From contig CATQJL010000305.1 in NCBI GenBank assembly GCA_958299035.1, positions 58,606,486 to 58,670,485 on the forward strand: 64,000 nucleotides of DNA. Reading direction: 5' to 3'. The position numbers and the translations under genes are program-made. Shown here piece by piece: positions 1-10,877 of the stretch. Each line of letters starts with the position of its first letter. The stretch's first letter is position 1. The notes under the pieces were generated by a model. That model was not told the origin of the DNA. It ran no database searches and saw nothing but the letters and a program-made list of their open reading frames with translations. This stretch comes from Cylicocyclus nassatus (lineage: Eukaryota; Nematoda; Chromadorea; Rhabditida; Strongylidae).

Positions 1-1497
1 CACTCATTCATCTTCAATCGCTCTCCAGAATGCTGAACGTTGTAATATCTGGATTTACGTCTAACCGGCTTCGCACTTAATCTGTGCCAAATCACCGCGA
101 TTTGTGCGTAATCCCCCCCCCCGCATCAAGGTTTCCAATCCGCTTATGGAGTCTTTAGCTCATTGCTTCTTGCAGAAACCTCCAGATGCGTGGTTCATTC
201 GTCCCTGCCGACTGCATCTTCTCTTTGCTTTTAACCAAAGAGAGTAATCTAATAAGCAGAAAATTTTTCGGCAGTGAGATGGTGTTTTGAAGCTGTTTTT
301 TTTCCTTTGAATCTAATCCTATTTGCTGCCAATCATGAAAGGATTCAGCTAAGTCTGAACAGAAAACAGCATCATTCCGAAAGTTTCTCGTTATTTGCAA
401 GTATGAGATCAGTACTTTTGACTGGAGTTCATATGACCATGGAATTTGTGCTTTTCATTTTAACCATCGTTCAATTTCACGGTTTCTTGAAATTCATCCA
501 AGTCTGCGAAATCTCACGCATCTCGGAAATGATTTTTAGAGATGCTTGTTCGATGACGACCGATTGAAAAGTGAGAATCAAAATCACTGTTCTTGTTCTC
601 TTTGCGGTCATTCATAGACTATTGTCTGTAGCAAATCAAGCGTGATTTTCTGAATCGTTCTTATCAAGTCCCCTAGCAATGATTCGAAAATCACGAGATT
701 TCAAGAGGCAAATTCATTGAGCTTGCTTTCAAAAAAACCGGGAACTTTGGAAACTGTTCAGAATACATTTGGAAAGCGCACAGAGCCGGTAAATGATTTT
801 CTTAAAATGATTCAACATTATCCGTTAATTTTTTGGCAAGCTTTATAACGAAACAGCCTCGTTCTCGATTTTAGATGGGTTTGGTTTAGCTGGACTTGGG
901 CAAACTTTGAAAGAAGTCATGCGGCTTGTGTTATCTCTCACGTAGCTATTCTTTCGGCAGGACTTATCTCTGTCAAACTTCGAGCATTACGTGTGCATGA
1001 ACTCTTGAATACCGTCAGTACCACTGAACTCGCGCTAGAACACTGAAGTTGCAGAATTCATTTAGTAGTTCAAGTTTTCATTTGGTAGTTCTGCGGCTTT
1101 TTGACCGGGCTAACCAGCTTTATCTGAGAATTTGGTGTCATTTTACGGCTTTATTGCTATGGTTCCAATGCCTGCTAATTACAGATTGTGCACATCTACT
1201 CAGAGACAGATGCCAGTACAGACTCTTACAAAGCGAATTCGAATTTATCAGAGCAGCTCTGGTCGAATTTTGTCTGTTCTTCTGTAATTTGTTTATCAAT
1301 TATGAATCTGATGCCTTTAGGTGAAAGATCTCGTCCTTAACATACACATGGTACTGTCAAATACGGTGAAGCTCAAGGAGTTTGGGAACGACTTCGAAAT
1401 GATTGTAGGCTTGATGCGTGTTGCCAAGGGTTATCAGACAGATCGTGATCTGGGGTAAATTTTGTACCAATTATAAGCAGCTAGAAGTGCGTTTAGT

Positions 1498-1700
1498 CGC
1501 GCCGAATAACTATCATAACCGAATTGCAGAATGATCAGCTTGCAATGAACTCGTAGCAGTTGTCTCGTTGTAAGGATTGCGAGACGATGAAATCGCATGA
1601 TGTATGCCTGGCCTTTGAAGGGCCGAGCAAAAAGACGCGATTTCGTCGCTTTGCGATTCTCCCAACACTACAATTGTCACGGGTCCATTGCATGCCAATG
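1498..1700. repeat. Decayed copy of the GATCGGCATGCAATGAACTC repeat
   Basis: This region shares the core phrases of the palindromic family at 15113-15354: ACTATCATAACCG, a GATCAGCTTGCAATGAACTCG-like segment, and a degenerate CGATGAAATCGC block. Its termini are not preserved, so it is a fragment. Confidence 0.5.
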
Positions 1701-1735
1701 CTCCACTGTCTCCGAGCTTTTTAGATGAAAAACTC

Positions 1736-2065
1736 TTTTTGGCACTTTTTCAGAACACACAACCTAAAAACGAAAAACTTCGGATCTCGCTGAAACTGTG
1801 TACATAGGGGATATTTGAGGTGCTGATCACGAAAATGATATTCATTTTGCATGGTAGGGTGTTTATGGGCCCATTGTGGCGACAGATTTTGATCCCATAC
1901 CGTGCGCCTACCGTAATCCCTCAAACAAGTCCTTACCATGCGAAATGAATATCATTTTCGTGATCAGCACCTCGAATATCCCCTATGTACAAAGTTTTGG
2001 CGAAATCCGAGGTTTTTCATTTTTGGGTTGTGTATTCGGGAATAGTACCCTCTTTTTTATTCAAA
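1736..2065. repeat. Foldback repeat, arms of about 110 bp
   Basis: The segment ending CATGGTAGGG near 1859 is repeated in inverted orientation from about 1935. Both arms share CATAGGGGATATT, GTGCTGATCACGAAAATG and ACACAACC-type outer ends. The roughly 80 bp between them is unpaired. It looks like a short foldback MITE. The open frames that cross it are by-products of the palindrome. Confidence 0.7.
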
Positions 2066-4314
2066 ACCGTGAAGAGTATACGCGTTCCAAAAAAAGTACA
2101 GCAATTCAAAAGCGAAGTTGAACAGGTCTTTTTGGAGTGCTTTCGTGGCTTCGATACGCAAAAAAGCTTCTTCTTGCTTCTTCGATATGATGTAGGATTT
2201 GTAAGCCTAATATATTTAGAAAATGACGAAATTATTATTCTTTGGAAAAAAAATGAGAACTTTTAGGTTCGCGTCACACAAATGGAGAATTTGGATGGCA
2301 TAAACCTTGACATCACGCTCGAGAAGAGGACATTCAAACCAAATACAGTTGATGGATCTCCGCATAAAACATCCTGATTTCAACCCAAAACGAATGGATT
2401 GGCGATCGTTGGTATAATATACACTCAAGACGAGACATTACAGAAAACGGACTATTATGCATCTTAATTTTTGACATCGCATTTTCTTGTTGCATTTTCT
2501 CAGTTTGATAAACATAACCATTGTGTCCATTATCTGTAGTGCGTAATTACAACCTCAGTAGAATAAGCCACAAAGTAATACTTTGCACACTTTAAATCTT
2601 CACATCTCCAAACGGGAGATGACCGTTTTACATTGCAGTATTCATCAGTATATATTTTGCGTTACTTGACCTGGCATATGACGCTGCAAATCTTTACTCC
2701 AGCTTTAGGTTTAATCTAGAGTTCTACGTGACTGCGACAGTCGATGAGGAGTTTGCGGCCATTGCACACGCAGGATGTACCATAATGGCTCAAATCAGTT
2801 GAACGGTCCTGTACTTTCCGAAATTGTTCTAGGTAAATGGAAGCTAAGATCTGATAGCAGAAAGTTTGGAAGAGGAAAGGTAACTGAGAAAGATCAATGC
2901 GCGTGTAGTGACCGCAAACTCACCGAGTCTCACGATCACGCAGAACACTATCAGTGTTCGAACTGCAGCGGTACAAAAGGCTCTCTTGATAGCGCATGCA
3001 ACCTGTTGTTGAAGTTGTCAAAGTAGGCCACAGTGATAAATTCTTAGTACAGTCTGCCCCAATCCAAACCCAATTAGGCCGAAATCGGCATGGCGGACTT
3101 TGCTTCACTATGGCTTTGCGGCACGCGCATGGCCTGGGTGTCTGCTCCCTCTTTAATCTCGTCGCTCTCTCCCACAGTGCGCATATGCAGCGCGAAGTAA
3201 TGGCTCTACGCGCATGCAAATTTAGCAGACAGTTCAGCCTGATTGCGATTGGAAGAGATTTCACCTACAGCGACAAGAACAAGGTCTTGTTTTGTATGAT
3301 CAGTTTGGTCATGCTCGTGCACCAAGAGATTTTCCAGCATTCGCTACGACTATCATACCTCATTCACGTTCCGACACTTGCCCTGTGTTTGCGTTTCTGA
3401 CAAGAATAAGTTTTGTGCTGGCACTCGAAACTTTCTACCGAAATGAGCGTCACAACCTTGATACGCTCTAAGGAAAATTTCGTCACAGATCAGTTACTAA
3501 TGCTAAGAATGCACGTGTACGGACTCAACGTTTTTGGATAAGTCACAGGGATAAGGTCAGAGCAATCTTGAATGAAATCAGGAGAATGGGCCGCGTTAAA
3601 CACGATTATCCAAGTGCACGTTAATGCGGGTTGAGCTACATGTTAGAGCACGATAGCTTTTGCATTCATGCATTGCAAAGGCTTGCCAGCAAATCGGTTG
3701 ATGTAGCGTAATGGCTGTGCTCGCTGTTCGCAATCGTCACGTCAAAGGTGCGATGCCCGTGGGCGTGCAAGTTTTGCGGAGACAATTGCGAGGCTCGCGG
3801 TAAGTTCGCGCTAAGTTCGTAATCTGCAATGAGTGTCGTGAGCTTAGCTCGTTTATGTTGTGACGTTCTGGGGTAGATTACTACAGGCCCAGAAGTTACT
3901 TGTACTTCTGTAAGCACGAGCATTTGCTGATAAAGAATTTAAAAACTAACATGAAGATAGCATCTCAAGATTCCAATGACGAATAAGGCCACAAATTTGA
4001 AATGGGAACATTCAACGAGTACTTGTCAGGGTGTCCAAGATCTGGAGATGGCCAAAGGCTGAAAATTGCATGATTATCATCAGTGGGAAGTAAGAGCTGC
4101 TTGGATTTTAGCAGGACGCATATTGAGAATCAAATATTTTTTCTCAGCTAGCAACTTAACCTACAGGTTCAGAACATCTTGCCTTCATGTAACTGATTAT
4201 GGAAATAGGTGAAATGAAGCTCTCGAAACATGTCTGTGTTTTCCATTCCAGTCCTGCTAAAATGTCGGCGTAATCAAAGGTGTAGCTTTCTGGCTGTCAA
4301 TCGAGTACTTGCAG

Positions 4315-7300
4315 TTGGCAGTCTGTAGCACTAACTACTGTGGTGTCATATTATTCACCTTGGTTTACAATGCCTATGTCAATAACTGCAATGGAATCCT
4401 CTTTCCTCATGGATTCAAATACTCGCTGTCACAAAAGAAGGATGATCATGAGTGAGTGATTCAACTTTTTCTCGCTGTGGTTGGCATTCAAAAAACTGTC
4501 GCAACCTGGATTTCAAAGAAGACAGGGTTACTAGTCGGTTACATATTTTGTACCACCAATTCTGTCAATACGGGGAAACTCATGGGAATGGTAACACTTA
4601 CGAAAAGATTCGCCGGATACGTGTACAGCCATTTTGGATGATACTCTGGAAAACAACTTTTCCGAAGTTCACCATAGCGTTTTACGATGAACTAACATGG
4701 GATTGGGCGCATGTTTAAAAACGGCTAGGGGGTTGGCGAGAAGACTACTACTTAAAACCATGCGACCCACGGGACTTGCAAGAAACGTTCTGGATTGACT
4801 AATGGAAATCACTAGAATAACCTTTCGTGGAAGTTTGATTGAAATAGGATCGAGGTATAGAGAAATTTAGAGAATTATTGATATGAAAAGCCCATGGTGA
4901 AGCGAGCGTTGATTACAAAAAGCAAGCAGCATGATGAATCAGAGTGATAGTTCAATCTGAATGTAAAAACAGTGGGTCACACCTCCAGGTTCGACCTTCT
5001 ATGAATCTTGGAATAATTTAAATTATGTAAATTGTAAAAGTTGTCATAAATTGTCACCATACCAATCTTGGCCACCGTTTCAACAACAAATCGGAAATGG
5101 GTCACACCTTTTCAAGCTGGCGTTTCAGGACAATTCAAATAGCCAGCGTGATAGGAACCAAGATTTCATTGACATGTAGGTGAAGATATCATCCAAATCA
5201 CACTTACAACACTGTACAATTCTCAGAAATCTTGATGTTACATCATGTATAAGCACCACCACCTAAGCCGAGGCAAATTCACATAAGATCAATACGAACT
5301 ATACATATTCGTCGGTCTTGAATTTGCTTAACCTTCTCAAAGTGGTCAACGTTGTTCAGCGTCTAATTTTACAATTTTCCCAACCTTAATTAAACTCAAA
5401 CACTCGCTTAGATTGTGCGCTCGCAGTACTAGAAGTTTGAGAGAGATCTAAGAGAAAAAATGGAGAAAAAGGTTTACGACTTTCTATAACAAGTTGTATA
5501 CCGTGGCGACGCAAACGCGCATCATGCAAATTCTGATCTGACACCGTTTGGGAGCCCTTTTGGGGCAGCCTGTATGTAGATATTACGTAAAGCAAGTAAC
5601 TATGGGACGTATATGATGAAGGAAACTTGTTCTGAGTTCAGGTGGACCTATCGCACATTAAATAACAATGCGGTTGATGGTTAGTTAGTCCTTCAATACC
5701 TAGTTGTTTTTCCAGTTTTTCTTTCCACGTTGTCAGTAGAACGACGTGCCATATCATTGACATTTGCGCGAATATACGAATTTCACAGCAGGCAGTACAG
5801 AATGTAGAAGTATACAGTTTCTCAACTGCTGTGTACCTTAATTATTCTGCCCGTCCGCCTCGGACTCGGCTCGCGCAGACATCGATGGCGTTTGTTAATG
5901 GTTAAATCTCTATTGATCGAAGATCAGCACGCATGCTGTAGCGCAGCGGATGTGTTGCCGAAGGCGAAAGTGATATTGCAAGTGATATGAACTAAAGTTC
6001 ATTTTATGTGAAAAAGAGCGGTAATGAAGAGGGAATCCACAGAGAGACACAATCTCGCCGAAGCTGCTTATCGCGGCCTTGCAGTGGGTGATGAAATCAC
6101 TGAATTGGGACGGGGATGCAACGTGCTGGTGGGAGATTCCTCTTGAGCATTCGTTTCGCGGACGACATCGCAGAGACAATGTCGAAGGAACTAAACGAAG
6201 TAGAGAAGGAAATCGGATTGCGAGTGATTTGGAAGAAGACTCAGTTTATGAAGAGAGCTCTTTGAGTAGATGCTGGAATGAAATTGGAGGGTATCCCTAT
6301 CATGGAAACATCTTTTTGCATATGTCTGGGACCTTCGATGAACATGGAGAACAAGTTGAGGAAGAACTTAACAGGGGAAGAAGAGCAGCCTTCGCCGCCT
6401 TCGGGCGTATAAAGGAATAATCCCAACCATTCTTCCGGGCTCTGTTACGCAGGAAACTTAGGCCGACAAGCCTCGTCAAAAGCTTTATGAACCATTCACA
6501 GATTCGTTAAAGGCAGTGGCTCAGGAAAATTCCTGAGCCACTGCCTTTAAAGGATCTGTGAATGGTTCATAACTGCGCACTTTTTGTTCCTCCTTGGCGT
6601 TCTGGATGCGTTTAGATCAGAGCGTGCTTGGAAAGTCAAAAAAGTGCTTTTGGCGTACTCCGGCCTTGGAGATTGCTGAGAAGGCTAGAGCGGAGAATTC
6701 CGCAAAAACAGTGACTGGCTGCAGGAGACCGTAACACCACTCATTTTGGCGGCAATTGGCTGATTGGCTCAAGCAGCCAATCGCGAGTCGGCTGCGGGAA
6801 TCTCCGCTCAAGCTTCCTCAGCAATCTCCAAGGCTGGAAAACGCCATAAAAAGCACTTTTTTGACTTTTCAAGCACAGCTCTGGTCTAAACGCATCCAGA
6901 AGGCTAAGGAGGAACAGAAAGCGCGCAGTTGCAGTTCTCCTGAGCCACTCCTTTTAGCGCAGTCTCCTGAAGATGATCTGATACGAACAAAATCTTGACG
7001 GACTTCGCAGTACGGAGATGAAAAGAATATCCCGTACTCGTAGCCAAGCACAATACATTGCGAATGCGAAGCATCGATGAGCAAGTCACATCATGAGAAG
7101 ATGCAACAGATAGACATCAGAGTGGATTCCTTGCAAAGTAAAGCGTTTCCGAGACCTCCAATAAGAGGGGGAGACAAATTCGTGGAACAATTGGACCAGT
7201 TTAAAAATCAGCTGGTTACAATTTTCACACTTGAAACTCGTGGACGCAGCCACCTATGACAACTAGGAAAATCGTAGATGTTTGAAGCGAGGGACAGGGA

Positions 7301-10300
7301 CCATCAAAAACTTATGTGTTGGGGCTCGCGCGCCACGCGAAGACGGCCTCTAAGAGCTGAAATGAAGTGTGGCAATAAAGGCGATAAACCTTACAGAAGT
7401 CCTTTGATGCCCTACCATTGCAGAGTGAAGCTGTAGAGGAAGGATGCTACGGAGAGATAGACATAGGCGGACTTCGTAAGCTTTATCGTTGAAGCACGTG
7501 GACGGAGTAGCTCAAGCTGTTTGTGATTTATGTAGCTTTTGTGAGATAACATTTAAGTTCGACATTATTCGAGTTTGATATCAAATCTTATTGACGTATT
7601 AACCATCAAATCAAGGGCTAATTTATTAATATGAAAGCGTTAACTTAGATTCAACGAATTTCTACAAAATTTGGTTGATTATCTCCATCGACATGTGGTA
7701 TGCGTGTTTCGGGATTCTCGCATCGATACAGAGGAGTACTCTCTTCTCAAGTCACTTATATTATTCTCTGGAGGTTTGTTGGTGGTGATATACTTATTTA
7801 AGAGATTGTTAAAAAATATTTTAGTGCTTCCGTTGACTGACGCTGGAACGGAAATTGTACTCAGAGCTCGTCGAAAGTATGCTGCCCTTCTGGCAGACTT
7901 TGTGGCCGCCACACGACTAGATCTTACCCAGGAGGAGCAGATGAAAAGGTTGACGCAACTGTACAGCATCGTCCCTCACATGATGGTTTGTCAATCATAG
8001 AGCGTTCTATCTGAAAGCAAGGGAACGAGAATGGCTGTTCAATTAATTCAAAGCGTCAGCAGGTCTCAAAATTAAAACCTTTTTTCAGTATACAATCCGC
8101 TCCTTGATTGATCTAGGAACGGGTCCGAAGGCCAGTAGATCGTGGGTAGGGTGTATATGTCGTCGAAAAAGGGCGGTCGCCGCGGTCATTTGCGACAAAT
8201 GCGCGCTCTTGTATATGCGCGGACATGCGTTCCTGCAGGAAATCCGCGCGGGACTATTCCACATTCGGCGACATATAGTCCTCCACCCGTAGATCCTCTA
8301 GCAAGAAACGCGTAAAGTAAAAGCAATGTGTAAGAGGGCGGCTACTTTGAGACACAGGCACAGTGACGGGGCTGAGTCTGCTCGCCTGTAATGCGGTGTC
8401 CGGGCAAAAAGTCACTTTTGAAATTTTGTGCTTACCCGAGCCTACTCGCTATGTTTATTTTGAAAATCCATGCTGGAGAGCGCGAAAACGACGGAAAAGG
8501 GCTCTGACGCAAAAGGGGAATCAGCAGTGGGCGGGGCTTCCCCCTTGCAAATTCACGCTCCCAACTTCCGAAGCGATCTCATAGGTCCCGATTTCAAGTC
8601 AGCCGTTCGCATTTGGCCGATGGCGATGTCAGGACGGCTAGCAGAATCGAGAAAATTGCTCCAGAGGTTGGGAGCCTAATTTACATGGAGAGCATCTCGC
8701 CCACTCCCTCCGTTAGGGCTATTTTCTGTTTTATGGGTGGGTTGGGTTGGTCTTCTGTTTCAGCATAGCGAATAGGCCCGGTAGGCACAAAACAAAATCG
8801 ACTTTTTGCTCTTACATTGCCTTTGACACCAGCGAAAAGCTTGGAGTATGGCACGCCACACCTGGGATCGTTTTGAAAAAGGGATAGGATATCGTGATTA
8901 AGGTCATGTCGATGTTAGCGTAACATTATCTTCCTTAACAATAAATTAGATAACCATATTATGCAAAAACAAGCACACTAAGATATTGACCTACGACTCT
9001 ACGTTAACATACGTACACGTACGTTACCATAGAGTCGTACGCGCTACCAAGCTGTGCAGCATATTCGCGACTAGCATGTCAAAGAGCCTCTAACCGAGTT
9101 TCGACGAATTTGAAGTTTCCCATATGGGACCAACCAAATAAAGTGGTCATATGTGAACATGGTTAACTTCATTTCGAAGGGATTATTTTTGCGAATACGA
9201 AGTACTACACCTTTTTTGCCGCAGGAATCACAATTCAAGTAAATGCTAGACTATAAAATTAGAACCCATCCAAGACCTCGTTTGTCCCATTTTTCGCTTT
9301 CAATGCAGAAACTATTAGGTTGTAAAGAAAGTTTCCGGGCAGTTGCAAAATTTTTTTTCAAATCGCTGTAACTTCAAGCAGGTTGATTCTTTTTTGAAGC
9401 TACAAATTTCATTGCAAAGACAATTTTGTCCACAACATATATTTGTCTTGCTAGCTTCTCAGCGCCTCACTGCGGTCCACCAGCATGCGCAGAAGGGAAA
9501 AGGTCGTAGCGAAAAGTGGTCTATTTGTGCAGGATTATCTCAGGCATGATGAGAGCTGGAGAGCCTAGATGCTGTAGTTATATAGAGGTCTGCTGGGGCT
9601 GTTATGGGGACCATTCATGTTTTTGAAGGAGCACCTGCAAAAAATTTTTCCCAGAAAGTTTGAAAAATCGGCCATTTTTTGCCCCTAAAAATGCACCATT
9701 TTTCGAGTAAGTGAGTTTGAAGTCTTCTAGTTCTGCACAGAAAGGACCAAATCTTTGATTACTGGGAACATTGTTGGGGTAATGCCTTGCACATCTTTTG
9801 TACCCATCATCCAGGCATGGCGATCCCCGCAGAAGCGACGCCGGCTGCGAAAAGAGTTGTAGTCAGAGGCAAGTTTGACAGCTTATAATTTCTGAGCGCA
9901 AATCGCAAAACTCGAGTGCAGCACTGAACAGTATAAAAAACTTGGTGTCAAAGTCCGACTGAGCGCCGAAAAAATGCGTTTGAAAATGAAATTTCCAAAA
10001 GCGCCCGGAAACTTTCTTTACAACCTAATACTTTTGCTCTAAGTGGGACTTCTTGACACCCATGGAGTATCAAGCATCTTACGATGAACTCGCTTCAAGG
10101 GTTTTTCCCAACAAGGGAATGGTCAGAAGTCGAAGTGGCCAATCCAAAAAGCTGCATACCATTCATGCAGCATCGAGCGCTGATTTCAAATCCGCCTTGC
10201 TTATCTGCAGAGCGCCTTTGTAGGCGGAGTTATGAGCAGCTTTACTGCGAAAAAATCGTACACAAAAATTGCGAGATTAGGCACACTGTTGCCGTTTTGC

Positions 10301-10877
10301 TCAAATTTGAGTACGGGCCATATGAAGAGACCTAGTCGCATGTGGTCCAATACTGAGCCAAGAGTGGCTCTATACGGCCAAATTTGACCTTTGCACACAC
10401 GATTTCTTAGCAAAATAATGACCTTTAACGGCTTATAATTTCATCCACAAAAGCGCTCTGCAGTTAAGGAAAGCAGATTTAGAATCAGCGTTATATGTTG
10501 CATCTAACGGTATGTAGTTTGCTCGAATTGGCCACTTCGATTTCTGACCATTCCCTTGTAAGTTAGATCTAGAAATAAGGATTGAGCGATTGCGCTGCAT
10601 ATTCTGGCCCAACCCTAACCTTCGTCTTTTTTCACCTCTCAAAGCTACTGTAGCTATACTGTCAATGCCATATGCGTGATTTTATCTAAACAGTGTTAAA
10701 TTGTCCTCGAAAGGCCTCGGTCATAGCGGGCGGACAAGCGAAACTCTTTCGGATAACACTTTGCAATTTCAGCACGCCTCGGAATACGATAATGTCTACT
10801 GCGGGAAGATGGTCGTTCTAAACATGGGCAACATGTCCGGAAGTCTTTCCTATGATCTTCATTTGCGCAAATTTTGA
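4315..10877 (+). CDS. Nuclear hormone receptor, copy A (C-terminal four exons, partial)
   Basis: This is the ligand-binding-domain half of a nematode supplementary nuclear hormone receptor, a nuclear ligand-regulated transcription factor. Exons: 4315-4451, 7649-7773, 7825-7985, 10773-10877; all phases agree and the stop is TGA. Lengths (137, 125, 161, 105 bp) equal those of the last four exons of copy B at 19809-44093, and the protein is closely similar throughout (CSTNYCGV, GILFPHGFKYSLS, RARRKYAALL, LYSIVPHMM, SLSYDLHLRKF). Donors and acceptors are canonical. Zinc-finger and early ligand-binding exons are not in the window and should lie to the left. Introns are 3197, 51 and 2787 bp; the two long ones contain repeats. 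There is no frameshift or stop in the visible exons, so it is probably functional. Family assignment rests on the match to copy B, which carries a clear C4 finger. Confidence 0.88.
6046..6420 (+). pseudogene. RTE-type non-LTR retrotransposon reverse transcriptase fragment
   Basis: This is a relic of the reverse transcriptase of an RTE-clade LINE in the first long intron of NHR copy A. The frame from 6046 reads DTISPKLLIAALQWVMKSL, the conserved block before the active site. A +1 shift then gives RFADDIAE, containing the FADD catalytic box (near 6155), followed by IGLRV and KKTQFMK. After further breaks, LNRGRRAAFAAFGRIKE matches the RTE region with R-A-A-W/F-x-A-F. At least two frameshifts and a stop show that it is dead. 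No poly(A) or RTE 3' tail is obvious. Confidence 0.8.
6485..6572. repeat. Near-perfect 88 bp hairpin
   Basis: TTATGAACCATTCACAGAT followed by an AAAGGCAGTGGCTCAGGAA-type arm is repeated as its reverse complement across a 2 nt loop, with only a couple of mismatches near the GATTCG/GGATC position. It sits directly left of the larger palindrome 6590-6915. Its arm contains AAAGGCAGTG, which resembles the termini of the element family at 44819-46373. Confidence 0.8.
6590..6965. repeat. Palindromic MITE, CTTGGAGATTGCTGAG family
   Basis: TTCCTCC, TTCTGGATGCGTTTAGA, AAAGTCAAAAAAGTGCTTTT and TTGGAGATTGCTGAG on the left recur inverted on the right, ending in GGAGGAACAGAAAGCGCGCAG near 6935. The centre is around 6755. 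Its flanks carry CCTGAGCCACT on both sides (6531 and 6939). The open frames here mirror each other and are not genes. Confidence 0.7.
8384..8826. mobile_element. Non-autonomous TIR element, GGTGTCCGGGCAAAAAGTC termini
   Basis: The left end (GTGTCCGGGCAAAAAGTC followed by TTTTGTGCTTACC) and the right end (GGTAGGCACAAAAC, GACTTTTTGCTC) are inverted repeats. Internal phrases GGAGAGCGCGAAAACG, GTGGGCGGGG and CAGCATAGCGAATAGGCCC recur in the larger element 45261-46373, so this is a shorter member of that family. No transposase frame is visible. Confidence 0.65.
9315..10028. mobile_element. Mariner-like MITE, TTAGGTTGTAAAGAAAGT termini
   Basis: The left end TTAGGTTGTAAAGAAAGTTT and the right end AAACTTTCTTTACAACCTAA are perfect inverted repeats extending through CCGGGC. 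TA lies on both outer sides (9313-9314 and 10029-10030), the target duplication expected of Tc1/mariner transposons. At 714 bp with no transposase frame it is non-autonomous. It lies in the last intron of NHR copy A. Confidence 0.85.
10108..10564. repeat. Foldback repeat in last intron of NHR copy A
   Basis: Left arm phrases (ACAAGGGAATGGTCAGAA, TCGAAGTGGCCAAT, GCTGATTTCAAATC, CTGCAGAGCGC) return inverted on the right (GCGCTCTGCAG, ATTGGCCACTTCGA, TTCTGACCATTCCCTTGT). Arms are about 130 bp and imperfect, separated by roughly 190 bp. No coding content. Confidence 0.65.

Larger units (their letters stand above)
1..4314. other. Non-coding block upstream of NHR copy A exons
   Basis: By comparison with copy B this stretch is probably the end of the long intron that precedes the first visible exon of NHR copy A. 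I searched it for the zinc-finger and early ligand-binding exons seen in copy B and found none. It holds a C-run near 112-122, a decayed palindromic-repeat fragment (1498-1700) and a foldback repeat (1736-2065). The open frames between 1049 and 3400 lack splice context or any family motif, so I do not call them genes. Confidence 0.5.

Noticed and set aside
1340..1455. Short coding-like run ([20 protein letters not shown])
   Set aside because: No convincing acceptor or donor and no homology that I can name. Too short to support.
2920..3400. Overlapping 114- and 134-codon frames on opposite strands
   Set aside because: No family motif or splice pattern. A low stop density on both strands at once suggests base composition rather than a gene.
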